NCBI RefSeq assembly: GCF_037975245.1
Contig: NC_092567.1
Span: 25,898,376-25,962,375, forward strand
DNA: 64,000 nucleotides
Reading direction: 5' to 3'
From: Apostichopus japonicus
Taxonomy: Eukaryota > Echinodermata > Holothuroidea > Aspidochirotida > Stichopodidae
In this document: one piece after another, positions 1 through 11,045 of the stretch
Numbering within the stretch: the first letter of the stretch is position 1
How the letters are laid out: the number at the start of each line of letters is the position of its first letter
Translations under genes and position numbers: made by a program
The notes under the pieces: model-generated
Seen by the model: only the letters and a program-made list of their open reading frames with translations
What the model was told of the DNA's origin: nothing
Database searches by the model: none

Positions 1-947
1 ACTCATTTTGAAGCTAGTTACTGCACAGTTTCAGTATTAGTTTTATTATTTTTATTATTTTTATTCATATTACGTCATTTCGTGCAGTTTACCTTTTCTT
101 TAGCTTGGGCTAAATTTTCAACATGAATGTAGAATTATTTACTTACATCTATTTACTGTAATATTTACATGATGAACTTTGTCTAAGAAAAATAAAATTT
201 TCGGAAACAGATTATTAGTAATACTGACATTAATAATGACCGCTTCGTCCAGTGTGTTATTTGTTTCATGGCATCAGTTTTTGACGAGGTCATGTTTATT
301 TGATGTTACTTCTAGAAGCAGCAGCAACGCATACACAAATACGGTACCGTATATATCCAGTTGCTTCTGAAGGGAGATTCGAGTTGTAGAACTAAATAAT
401 TATTTCATTTGTATGTTTTGTCGAGTTGACGAGTATCGCCAATCTTACATTTTGACAAGGGTTGGATATTTCCCAGTTGCTGCTGCGTTGAACTGACTTT
501 GGTAACATCTAAAAACATGATATTTTACATTACAGTAACTCCATTTATTGTAAGTGTTACAGATTGTACCTACAGCGATCCATGGTATGTAACTCCTGTC
601 GTGCAGTCAATCTGCTAGACGTTGCAGTTTATGCAAACTTTAAATGTATCTTATACATTTATGCTCTCTGTTGTATTTTATGCATGCTTTAAATGTCTAT
701 TATATATCTTTGGCATCTATTTTGTAAACGCCGGTAACATGGTAAGATAAGAGCTGACACACAATACGGAATGCAATATACGGAGAACTTGTTCGGGAGC
801 CAGGGGGGCAGCCTTGATGGAAGGTTACCAATTTCTATATACACAGCAATGGTCTGTGGGCATGTCCAAATAAGGAAATGGATGTCTGCCGGGTTTGTTC
901 GGGTCGGTGTTGTCAGGAGGGTTTTGAGAAAGAGGCCAAAACTTGAT
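1..947. other. AT-rich stretch without a supported gene
   Basis: No splice-consistent coding exon or recognisable repeat was found. A 63-codon open frame at 179-370 has a hydrophobic N-terminal run like a type II signal anchor, but it starts at TTG right after an in-frame TGA and has no supporting flank, so it is not called. Confidence 0.5.
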
Positions 948-1612
948 CTAGATTAGCTGGAGAGGTAACCTGAAGACACCTACTGGAAAATGTTCGGTAA
1001 AGTCACAGGTATCATGAATGGCCACTGTCAGACATTTTAAGTGGTGGGTTGTGAACGCCAGACCTATGTAACTGGCACCCCAAAACTGAGCTAGATTAGC
1101 TGGAGGGGTAACCTGATGAAACCTACTGGAACATGTTCGGCCAAATCCCAGGTATCATGAATGACCCCTGCCAGACATTTTAAACTGGTTGGTTGTGTCT
1201 GCCAGACACCCCAAACCCACAATTGAGCTAGATTAGCTGGAGAGGTAACCTGACGAAACCTACTGGAAAATGTTCGGCCAAGTCACAGGTATCATGAATG
1301 GCCACTGCCAGACATTTTAAGTGGTGGGTTGTGTCTGCCAGACACCCCAAAACACCCCAATCCCCACAATAGAGCTAGATCAGCTGGAGGGGTAACTTGA
1401 CGAAACCTACTGGAAAATGTTCGGCCAAGTCCCAGGTATCATGAATGGCCACTGCCAGACATTTCAAGGGGTGGGTTGTGTCTGCCAGACACCCCAAAGC
1501 ACACCACCTCCAAAATTGAGCTAGATTAGTTGGTGAGGTAACCTGACGAAACCTTCTAGAAAATGTTTGGCCAATGGTCACTGCCAGACATTTTCAGTGG
1601 CCGTGTCTTTCA
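941..1612. repeat. Tandem repeat, about five units of roughly 140 bp
   Basis: The phrase GAGCTAGATTAGCTGG recurs near 941, 1087, 1224, 1372 and 1517. Each time it is followed by GGTAACCTGA, CCTACTGGAAAATGTTCGG, GGTATCATGAATGGCCACTG and CCAGACATTTTAA. Units differ by substitutions and by short C-rich spacers, so this is an old minisatellite. Open frames crossing it are by-products of the repeat. Confidence 0.9.
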
Positions 1613-2094
1613 GTCACCCAAGCAAAAAGAACTAATAGTAAAAAATAAAATAATAAGCTCCATCAGTTCGTCGGTTAACCTACCAGAATTATATTCAGCA
1701 TAACTCAAGAAAATCATTACTGTTAGTACGGAACATGCATCTGTGCCACAATGTCAGGAGAAAACGTCAGAAATATCAAGGCAGGTAAAATACGAGAATG
1801 TCATAAATAAATATGAGCATGTCAATAATAAGTTCAGTGTTCTAATGTTCAATGAGAAGTAATATAAACATGTTATTACTCAAAATCAGCATGTGAAGAA
1901 TAAAATCGATATCTTTGCAACAGGTTGAGAAACAATTGAGTCATTAGTTTTAAGCCCTATAGACGTTAATGGGCGGTGATATTCGTTACACAATTTCAGA
2001 ACTTATATTAACATGTTTAAATATGATCAGCGTGTTACAATTTAAAATCAGCATGTCACTGTTGACATTGATATGTTAATTACATATGGTCCCG
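1613..2094. other. Unannotated AT-rich DNA with degenerate ATCAGCATGT words
   Basis: The words ATCAGCATGT, AGCATGTCA and close variants recur irregularly at about 1810-2060 and again at 2340-2420, suggesting a degraded short tandem repeat. No coding potential is supported. Confidence 0.4.
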
Positions 2095-2300
2095 ACAAAT
2101 GACGTAAGGTCCCGAGTTCGAGTCACCCCAAGATTAATGTATGTCGTCCAGTTACAGAGTTGTTGACAATTGACAATTCATAATCATGGACGTTAAGCTA
2201 TGAATCTAAGAGACTGACTTCAGTCAGCTTGCGGCTTTGATAAGCCAATGGTGGCTTCTTCGTGAGTTCCTGCTTGTAGGAGGATCTAAAATACATACAT
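2095..2300 (+). repeat. Probable 5'-truncated tRNA-derived SINE remnant
   Basis: A B-box-like GAGTTCGAGTCACC sits near 2117 and is followed by a roughly 170-bp SINE-body-like tail ending in an A-rich ATACATACATACAA run. The segment interrupts the alignment between duplicated copies 1 and 2: copy 2 passes directly from the TCACTGTCGACATTAATG equivalent to AAAATACCATGTATG at about 15270-15310. No A box is visible, so the head is missing or degraded. Confidence 0.45.
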
Positions 2301-2815
2301 ACAATTACATCAAAATACCATTTATGTCAAAAAACAATATCAGCATTTTAGACCTTGTGGATATCAGCATGTCACACAACTTTCTACGTGCTATTCGAAC
2401 ATTATAACCTGCTGATATTTTTCCTGCTTAATTGATGTACTGGTATTTTCTCGTGACATTGTGAAACATATGGTGTTTCATACGTAACCATAATTTCTAG
2501 ACTACAATTACAGTAGGAACAAGCAGGCCTATAATGCCCACCACTGAACTACATGTATGTGGTTGTAGACCAAACTATATACTTGCAAATAGAAACCGCC
2601 TCAAGTAGGAACACAACAAAGGATCTGTCGGAAAAATGACCTCGGTAAATAGCTGTGTCATTTCCTCAGATCGTATAAATAATGTAAAGGCTACTTAGCC
2701 TAACGCTGGTTTCGAGTTGCTGTGGCTTGCTGTATACTCGACACAGACTTGTCAACTCTTCACTATACTATTGACAGGCGCGTATCCAGGATTTTCAAAC
2801 CCGGGGGGCGCGAAT

Positions 2816-2925
2816 TACTATCTAAGCGGAGCGCCACCATCGGTTGGCGCGCAGCGTACAAGAAAATTTCTTATTTTGATACCCCCCAGATCACCGGAAA
2901 CGGCACTTCTCGGGCTTGAAATGAC
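2816..2925 (+). repeat. Copy of the shared ~110-bp transposon core module
   Basis: It begins CTATCTAAGCGGAGCGCCAC, continues with GTTGGCGCGCAGCGTACAAG and AAAATTTC, and ends near CCCAGATCACCGGAAACGGC. The same module recurs at 3533-3630, 4266-4440, 11235-11330, 19195-19305 (reverse), 22905-23002 (reverse) and 39415-39525 (reverse). It marks a related group of non-autonomous elements. Confidence 0.8.
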
Positions 2926-3440
2926 CAACCAGATGTACACTTTTTGCCTGAGAACCAAGTATTTCCTAATAGTTTTTTTTTTTCCATCCATAACCTTTTT
3001 GAAGATTGTCAACCCGGCACACATCATGTTCGACCTGATCGCATCTCCTGTGGGTCTTTGCTTTTGTAGGTGATTCTACGTCACGGCCAACAATACCCGT
3101 CAGCCCCACTTTTCAAGGTTTTATGCCCCATATTTGTTCCGAATTTGAAAATTCACATTTCTCGTGAATAAACTCACTTGAAAACATACCCATAATGTTG
3201 TACAAAATTTCATCCATAGACAACCAATATAGAAAAACTTCCTTGAACCCCTAACAGACTGGTCAAAATTGCACGAGTAGAGGGAAGTGTGATGCAGAAT
3301 GTTGGTCAGAAATTGTCGAAAATTCCGACACAGTTAATTTATTGGTGTAGAAATATTAAAACCTGTTATAACGGCTATTATAATACTTGGTTGAAGGAAA
3401 TGAAAAAATAGCAGATATTTCCTTCAACCGAACACTATAC

Positions 3441-3860
3441 ACATAGGCGTAGGAGACGCGGCGGAAGTGGCGGAGCTATAGGGGTATTGGTCAGGAGGAG
3501 CGAGAATGGTCTGTAGGGGCGCTTTCAACACTATCTAAGCGGAGCGCCACCACTGGTTGGCGCGTAGCGTACAGAAATTTTTTGAGTAAAGATACTCCCT
3601 AGATCGCCGGAAATGACCTTTTCCGGGCCTGGCTAATTTGCAGATAAACGAAGAATAAATAGGTCACAGTGTCATCTCCAAATTACACCAACAAAATGTG
3701 AGAAATGTCAATAAGTAGATGAGAGCGCAATAAAAAAGTCAATAATCTAGAATAAGTAAAAAGTGGTAAAGAGCTGAAAAACGCGCCAGCAGTCCATTTG
3801 AGTCCGTCAGGGGGGGGGGGCATGCGCCCCCTGACCGTATAGACGCTCCGCCACTGCGCG
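3441..3860. mobile_element. Nested element fragments inside the 2775-4992 transposon
   Basis: ATAGGCGTAGGAGACGCGG near 3443 looks like a transposon end. The same end type appears in reverse as CTCCTACGCCTAT near 40458. A second core-module copy lies at 3533-3630. A G run and GACGCTCCGCCACTGCGC near 3845 look like another terminus. Boundaries cannot be fixed because no clean target duplication was found. Confidence 0.5.
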
Positions 3861-4211
3861 GCGGGGGTGCAGCCCCTAATTCGCTATTACTAATGTAAAA
3901 GAGAGTTTTGACATAATTGGACCTCCATGCTTTTTATACATCTACATGAGACATGTCGTTGTTTACATTAGCATCCCGCGGTATACTGCGCAATTTGAAC
4001 GGACCGTACGGTACATGATGGCATGCGATGTATTAACCGATGCTTGCTTATATGATATTGACATTAACACGTTGAACGCGCGCGAAGCGCGCGGAAATTT
4101 TGGGTTAATTTTTTAGGCAAGTCGGACAGTTTTGAGGCTTTTCATCCTGGAACGCCATTTTCATGCTCACTGATATGATGTGATATCTGCTGTTTGCGTC
4201 ACAAATTCGAA

Positions 4212-4540
4212 CAGGCGCGTAGCGAGGAATTTGCCAAGGGAGGGCGAAGCCTGTAGGCAAATTATCTCAGCGTAGCGCCACCACAGGTTGGCGCGAAGCG
4301 TACAAGAAAATTTTGGCCGAAAATGCCTCCCAGATCGCTGGAAATGGCACTACACAGGACCATTTGTTAGCGCGAAGCGTACAAGCAAATTTTGGCCGAA
4401 AATGTCTCCCAGATCGCTGGAAATGACACTTCCCAGGCCTTGTAAGTTGCATCTAAGCACTTTCTTTTTTGAAATTACTTAGCGATATCATTTAAAACAA
4501 TGCTGAATGGGGGGGGGGGCGGGCGGTCGCCCCCATCCCA
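4212..4540 (+). mobile_element. Truncated MITE nested in the 2775-4992 transposon
   Basis: It starts CAGGCGCGTAGCGAGG, like the intact 291-bp MITE at 22771-23061 in reverse orientation. It carries the core module twice (about 4266-4345 and 4368-4435), so it has an internal tandem duplication of the AGCGCGAAGCGTACAAG part. It ends near GGTCGCCCCC without the terminal inverted repeat. Confidence 0.7.
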
Positions 4541-5758
4541 AAAATCGTCATGTTCCCCAACGACACGATCGAGTTCGAGACCAGCCACAGTTGGTTTGTT
4601 AGCACAATTCTACACACGCGTTATGATAGACCATATATAGTATATATATAGATCATTAGTGAGAGAGGAAAATGGAAACGTCAAAAAATGGAGTTGTCGG
4701 TGTAAGGGGTAGGGTGAGTCAAACTTTTACGAAATCATTGATCCGTCACTGGCTACCCTTCAGCGCTGTAATGATGTCACTGTTCCTCTTTCTCTTCCCG
4801 GTGTCTTCGCGTTTTTCTTTTACTCCCTCTTTTTCTCCTTTTTCTCTCTTTCTTCTTTTTCTTTTCTCTTCCTTCCTCTCCTCCTCTTCTTTTTTCCCCT
4901 CTTTTTTCCTTTTTTCTTCTTTTTTTTTTCTCTCCTCTTTTTCTTACCCGGGGGGCGCGCGCCCCCAACGCCCCCCCCTGGATACGCACCTGATTGACAC
5001 TGAGTCTTAACTATAGACTGTTGGTAGGAATAATAAGCCTGTTTATAGCTTAACTTCCTGTTAGCATGCACTGTTAATCTAAGATAATGGAAAGTCAATG
5101 TGTAAAATACATGGTTGTGTAGGCCTACATAGGACGAACAGAACACTGTAACCGCTTTAATTCAAGGATTTTTTTATCCAAAAGTCAAGAAAAATGTCAT
5201 ATTAAATTCCCAATTCATTGAACTCTATATTCTAAACATAGAAAAAAGTTGGGGGCTTGTTGTAAGTTTCAAATGTCATTTCCTCTCAACCTGTTAATCA
5301 GATATATTTGGTAAAGTGTTGTTTCTGGTTATGTATCATTTATATCTACAAAGTTGTTGTTTGCACCTACACATGTTTCAAACGTTAATTTAGGAGTTAT
5401 TGTGTTTACTAGGTTTTACAGACACTGCGGCCTCTGTTGACATCAAATACACTTTCTTTCACAGAACAACTGGATTTTTCATTTCTAATACTGCCTCAAA
5501 TGAATCCACAAACCAAGCAAGAGTTCCACCCAAATTGAAGTCTACAACAAGCGTTTTTATTTTTAAATGTATTACACTGAATCCAATATTCTATACAAAC
5601 AATAAGGTGTTTGTACTCACTAAGGTGAATCCATATAAGAAGTGTGGACTTTATCCAACTTTTATTCATGTATTTATATTTAATGATTCCTTTTTTGTAA
5701 TGGATATATTTACATTTATATTTCAGTTGTGGAAGTAATAACAGACTGATAAAAAGCG

Positions 5759-8382
5759 ATGGCAACAAACTCGCTGGATGATGAACGACTTCAGATAAAG
5801 CAGCATCACGAGAAGATAGGTTGCCATGGAAACATCCGAGAATACAAAGGTATCAAGTAACTAAAAAAATATACTGAACCTGACGATAAAATTAACGCAT
5901 ACGAGAACCATTGACCCCTGTGGCTAGAACCATTGACCCTGGTGGCTAGAACCATTGACCCCTGTGGCTAGAACCATTGACCCTGGTGGCTAGAACCATT
6001 GACCCTGGTGGCTAGAACCATTGACCTCTGTGGCTATGACCATTGACCATGTGGCTACAACCATTGATCCTGGTGGCTAGAACCATTGACTCTGGTGGCT
6101 AGAACCATTGACTCTGGTGGCTAGAACCATTTGCCCTGGTGGCTACAACCATTGATCCTGGTGGCTAGAGCCATTGACTCTGGTGGCTAGAACCATTGAC
6201 TCTGGTGGCTAGAACCATTGGTCCTGTGGCTAGAACCATTGACCCTGGTGGCTACAACCATTGGCCCTGGTGGCTAGAACCATTGGCCCTGGTGGCTAGA
6301 ACCATTGGCCCTGGTGGGGAGAACTATGACCCTTGTGGGGAGAACCATGACTCGAACCATTGACCTTTGTGGCTAGAACCATTGACCCCTGTGGCTAGAT
6401 CCATTGACCCCTGTGGCTGGAACCATTGACCCTGGTGGCTGGAACCATTGACCCCTGTGGCCTGTGTTTTTCTTAGTAACTTGGCGATCTTTCTATAGCG
6501 ACTTAAATTTCATAACATTACTTTTTACAGTCATGATAAATTTTTCAGGCTAAGTGTATTCTGTACCACATACTCCAGTATTTGAATATAAATTATATTT
6601 TGCAACCAGACGGCACCTACTAATTACATTTCTCTCAATTTATCAATAGCAAAAGGGTACTTTCTTTCCTCACAAAACTGGAACTTTTTTAGAGAAGGGA
6701 GGTGGGGGAAAGTGGGGAGGGACTTCTCATTTATGAAAAGCACGTTAAGACTGCGGGAGGGGTAGGGAAGGGAAGGCCCACTTCTGGGGAACTCAAGTCC
6801 CATTAAGTCAAGAATCGGACTTCCCTCGTCCTCGGTTGTACTGGGCTGGGACTTAACTCAGACTCGGACCAAGTGGACTCAAACTCGGCTCGGACTCGGA
6901 ATAAATGGACTCATAGTCGGTTCTCGTGATTAGTGGACCCGTCTATTCTGGTTAAAGAAGCCTGTTATGTCTATTAACATCTTTGTCTGTTTTAGCTTTC
7001 AATAGTTAGCAAATACCAGTCGAAACCTAACTTTATCAAAGAAAAAGAAACGAAAGTGGAGAAAGACAAAAAAAAAAGGTTTATAAGAAATAATGAGCAT
7101 ATGTTATGCATAAGTTAGCATCTACGTTTATTAAAGATGATGCTTGGTTCTTTATCTCTCATGTTATTCAATAGGAACATACAATTATGAAGAAATCTCC
7201 TTGGCTGTTTATATAGTTCTTTCATGGTTCTCCAAAGAAGTACACAATCATACAGAAGTCCTGTTAGTTGTTATTTTTTGGCGGTACTGATTTAATAATG
7301 AAAATTAATCCCATTTCACTTTGTTCATAGATCGTGATGGAAACGTGAAGGGATATTTCTGTTCTCATTGTAAGGAGGAATGGCTTGCACATACGGAGAA
7401 CAGGAACCGACTTGAAATCGATGAATTTCAACACGTTGCACACCATATCGTACCGTCCTTCTGTTGTATGCAGGTTTCTGACACGGGTAACTATATCCAG
7501 TGGAAGAATATAAACGAAACGACTGGAGGGTTGAAACCAGGAGATCACGTGTCATGGTTGCGACCAATTATGGGATACTGGCACCATGCCATCGTTGAGG
7601 AAGTCACAGATGATTCTATTGAAGTGATAGAGTGGTCAAGAAGCATTCACAGAAATACCAGAAAGAAATGGGATCTATGTGGAAACTGTTGTTACAGTCC
7701 GATGTACAAAGCTTATTATCACAAAGAAGTAGAACAACTAAATCCTCCTGAAGTGGTTTTGATGAGAGCTAGAGCCCGCTTAGAAGACACTGGATATGGT
7801 CCATTCTCCGATAATTGTGAACATTTCGCAACTTATTGTAAAACAGGTCTGCATCGCTGTAATCAGCTCCACCAACTGAAGATAACACTGCGTGCGTGGA
7901 TCCGTAGGATTGTTTTAAGTGTCTTACATATGGCAATCGTCGTTTCATTCTCGGAAACGATAGAGATGGTTGCAGGCAACAACAAGCATTGGCTCGGCGC
8001 CATATTATTGGTCGTTTCCGAGATTTTGTACCAGATTTTCGTGGTAGGTGTGATTTATTGCCGTGATTCTCGTAGGGAGAGATTTCGTATGGATGGAGAC
8101 CCGAGAATGTCGCGCGCATGTAAATGCGCGTCACTGAAGGCTGCGTTACAGTCTGCTCTGTTTGTGAGTTTTGCCATAGCCGCGAATGTCGCTTTGCTGG
8201 AAGCCTTGAATGAAAAGTACGGACCATGGTCAGATGCAAAGATAGCAGGTGCAGAGATTGGGCTCGGCGTTGCTGGAGGAATGGTCGGTAACATTGTAGG
8301 GTTCTTCCTCTTTGCATTCATTCCTTATCCTTGTTGTAGAAACGAAATACCAGTTTCAGGAGAAGTAGCCGTTGTTACTTGA
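5759..8382 (+). CDS. LRAT-domain membrane protein, paralogue 1 (two coding exons)
   Basis: Coding exons are 5759-5849 and 7331-8382, giving 380 residues. The junction is AAAG|GT...AG|AT in phase 1, and the second exon's frame continues exactly. A splice-acceptor-like TTATATTTCAG before 5727 implies at least one upstream noncoding exon. The ATG has G at -3 and +4. Residues 34-43 include a CSHC pair in a Cys/His-rich N-terminal region. The LRAT/NlpC-P60-type domain covers about 99-205, with GDH (His103), nearby His115/His116 and NCEHF (Cys193). These are the signatures of a thiol acyltransferase or phospholipase fold. About four hydrophobic segments follow (near 224-244, 250-274, 298-323, 336-363), whereas ordinary LRAT/PLAAT proteins have one C-terminal anchor. 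This suggests a membrane-embedded enzyme. The substrate cannot be inferred. Paralogue 2 is at 36404-38569. Confidence 0.9.
5911..6462. repeat. Intronic minisatellite, 21-22-bp unit, about two dozen copies
   Basis: The unit is close to GGCTAGAACCATTGACCCTG plus GT. Variants include ACCATTGACTCTGG, ACCATTGGCCCTGG and GGGGAGAAC. It lies in the only coding-region intron of LRAT paralogue 1. The matching intron of paralogue 2 keeps only three or four units (about 36556-36640), so the array expanded in copy 1 or contracted in copy 2. Confidence 0.95.
6463..7330 (+). other. Remainder of LRAT paralogue 1 intron
   Basis: Non-coding. It aligns with 36645-37502 in copy 2 almost throughout, including the AACTCAAGTCCCATTAAGTC and ACTCAGACTCGGACCAAGTG stretches. 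The intron ends in CACTTTGTTCATAG. It contains short degenerate ACTCGGA repeats near 6840-6910 and no transposon of its own. Confidence 0.7.
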
Positions 8383-8405
8383 AATGCAAAAGGTATCATT
8401 TTCGC

Positions 8406-11045
8406 ATTCACTGTGTAGGCGGTTTGTGTATATACATATATGGGAGATAATCACCTCCATATGTACTTATAGCTTACCCTGCTATGGATATATCATGGCT
8501 TTTACACTGTTTACTGGAAATTAATTTACATTAATGTTACATACGGAGCATATAAGCTGCAGGACATATCCACTGAGAAATCAATAACACGTGTCTAGAT
8601 TTCGTCAAAGATTGGATTCAATATATTTATTTTTGATAGGTGGTTCTATATCGCCCATTTGACGTGTTGTACATGGAGCACTCATGTACTTATTCTCAAT
8701 TATCAATTAGAACCAATAATGAAATTCTTGGCACCCACGTTGTCCGGAGAGGAGAGCTACATTTATGAATCTTTTAAGAAAAGAATTCTTAAATCCGTTA
8801 CATTTTTTTTAGCTTCTACATTAATTTTATATTAATCCATCTACGAAGGAACTGCTGTCAGATGTGTGTTTCAGCCAGTATTATATCCATTCTTTCACGA
8901 AGGAGACGGATAAAGTCGTTCGAAGTGATGGCAACACCTTGCCAGCTTATTATTTTTGTTATTAAATTTAATAACATTGGACTTCTGTCATACCATTTAA
9001 AAGCCCGGAGGAGAGAAACTCGTATTCACATCATCTGGAATAAGACTTCACAACCTTTATGCGTGGGACTAAGAAATCATCGACGCTAACTTTCTGTCAG
9101 GAGAGAGGAATTCTTTTAACTGTTTAACTAATTAGTTTAACTAAACATTTAAAATAGTTTGACTTCTGTTATCTGCTTGTTATAAATCATTTTATTTACG
9201 TTAATTTCAATGGATAGATTGATCAATTACTTGATACTTTTGCTGTTAATATCATAAATGTTTCACTCTTTATATGACCGAAGAAAAAGAGTATCATTTT
9301 CTTCTTCTTGCGTTATGACATCAGGATGAAATTTGTGAATACTGAGTATGTGTTACACACCAAGGTTGTACATCTTCCAGTGTAAGATGTCATGTTGCCC
9401 ACGGTATTCATATAAAGGTACTTTATAGTGCTAAAAGCACTAAAAAGATAAGCAAAAAAAAAAAATAGCACACTTTTCAAATTTTTGTTTTTAAGTTTGG
9501 GAACATGTTTGTTTTTATTCATAACTTTGTGACAATATTTTGTTCACAAGTTTCCAAGAAGAAGTAACCTAGACAGCACAAAGCAACAACAAAAAACTTA
9601 AATTATGGTTATGCCTAATAATCAAATGTACTCCTTGTGGCTTCATTTAACAGTCTCTTTAAATATCCCTGGTCTTAGTCGTTTAACCCTTCAAGGGAAC
9701 TCAGTGTGTCTCACCCCCTCATTCCCCCCTCCCCCACTCCACCACACTCACATACCAAATCGTGGCAAAACAAATCCAACAGTTAGAAATCTGCTGGTAA
9801 TTATTCTTAATGTTGAAAATTCTGTCAACTTGCGACAAATCGGAAAGGAAATAAACAAATTAAGTCATGGGTTTCAAACTTAACTTGTTACTTCTGATAG
9901 ACAATGGGCCGAAGGTGAAAAAAAGCCTCTAGGTTTTAAGTTTCGTGGTACATATTTTGTGTATAAGATAAAACCTTCACAAATTGTTAGGCCAAAGTGA
10001 TTCAAACAAGAAAAAAATGTTTCCATGGTTTCCATATCTAAATTTTGAAAAAATGCAATAACGAAAATCATAGAAAATAATTACAATGTGCCTTAAAATA
10101 GTATGTTACGGTAAACTTCAGCTTACTGCAGTGCTTTATATTTCAAATTATGTATAGCTAATGTATTAATGGTAAGTACATAATTTATGCAGGATGCTAA
10201 TATACCACCAGGGGTCATGGGGGCCGGAGACTTGCCCCATCCCAAATTTTTGTCTCTATAAGCCACAAAATGACCAAACTCTATGTGAACTCTTTTAGCA
10301 TAATTAGATCAACATGCATTGACAGATACTCTAAATTGATATGTATGACACGGCGCCCGTGTGATGTGTACCATTTAGAGCCTGGGGCACCCCTCCCCCC
10401 ATGTAGGTCACCGAAAATGTTTGTTTCATATTTTGGGGAAATATTTTATATAAAAAAAAGATACACAAAAAGACGACACTGGTGTGTTGAAAGTGTTAGA
10501 AGTTGAGCCATAAAACCCAAGCAAGCTGTAAAGCTGAATCGTAAAGACAAAATTTACACTGACTGACCAAAGTAAAATATGGATCTCGCTAACCACTATT
10601 CAAATATCGGTGAGAGTAAAACCCTAACCACTGACCCTAAAGTCCATGTAAACATACGGTGGTTTTTCCAAAGTGTTCCATAACTGAATAACAAATGTCA
10701 TTCCAAACCCGAGTGTTAAAGCTCCACCAACTCACACCGGATTAGTCTGCCTCTAGTGTGCACCCCCGCCCCCCCCCCCCCCCGATCCTTTTCTCGATCC
10801 ATATTTCTCTCTTAAAATTTATTCTCAGCTCTACGGCCCAGTATAATATAGATGGTGTATCACCTACCCTACTCTTCACTTTCACTAAAATGTGTAAATT
10901 GCAATAGATTTGCACAACCAAAAACTATAGTCGCAAAATATATGGCGTACTGGCATTTATTCTAACCTCTGCATTTACAAGCATTGCACATACATGTACA
11001 TGAAACACGTCATGAAAGTCATCGCAATGTAAGAATATTCCAAAT
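8406..11045. other. Intergenic DNA; no supported gene
   Basis: Beyond the end of the duplication no splice-consistent coding sequence is visible. Near 10190-10410 there are C- and G-rich scraps (GGGGGCCGGAGACTTGCCCC, GGGGCACCCCTCCCCCC) of the kind seen in local transposon ends. A poly-C run lies near 10768-10783. The rest is AT-rich and unremarkable. Confidence 0.5.

Larger units (their letters stand above)
2775..4992. mobile_element. 2.2-kb non-autonomous DNA transposon with 16-bp TIRs and ATTGA target duplication
   Basis: The left end reads CAGGCGCGTATCCAGG. The right end, reverse-complemented, reads CAGGTGCGTATCCAGG. Both flanks carry ATTGA (2770-2774 and 4993-4997). The paralogous segment keeps the uninterrupted site at about 23144-23148, with a single ATTGA, which confirms the insertion. 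There is no transposase frame. The interior is a patchwork of other elements, a CT-rich stretch (about 4780-4950) and G/C runs. The termini resemble hAT ends, but the TSD appears to be 5 bp rather than the usual 8. Confidence 0.88.
2310..8405 (+). repeat. Segmental duplication, copy 1
   Basis: This block is collinear with four pieces further right: 15285-15596, 22687-22770 plus 23062-23248, and 36134-38605. Long stretches match with scattered substitutions, for example GCATGTCACACAACTTT, TAAATAGCTGTGTCATTTCC and TAACGCTGGTTTCGAGTTGC. It contains the first LRAT-like gene and its upstream region. Similarity stops just after the LRAT stop codon, near 8405 and 38605. Copy 1 is compact except for one transposon at 2775-4992 and an expanded intronic minisatellite. 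Confidence 0.9.

Noticed and set aside
179-370. Small open frame with a hydrophobic N-terminus, like a type II Golgi enzyme anchor
   Set aside because: It starts at TTG right after a stop, has no convincing splice sites and no family match. Chance is as likely.
4672-5146. Long Ser/Phe-rich and Lys/Glu-rich frames on both strands
   Set aside because: They come from a CT-rich low-complexity tract inside the 2775-4992 transposon.
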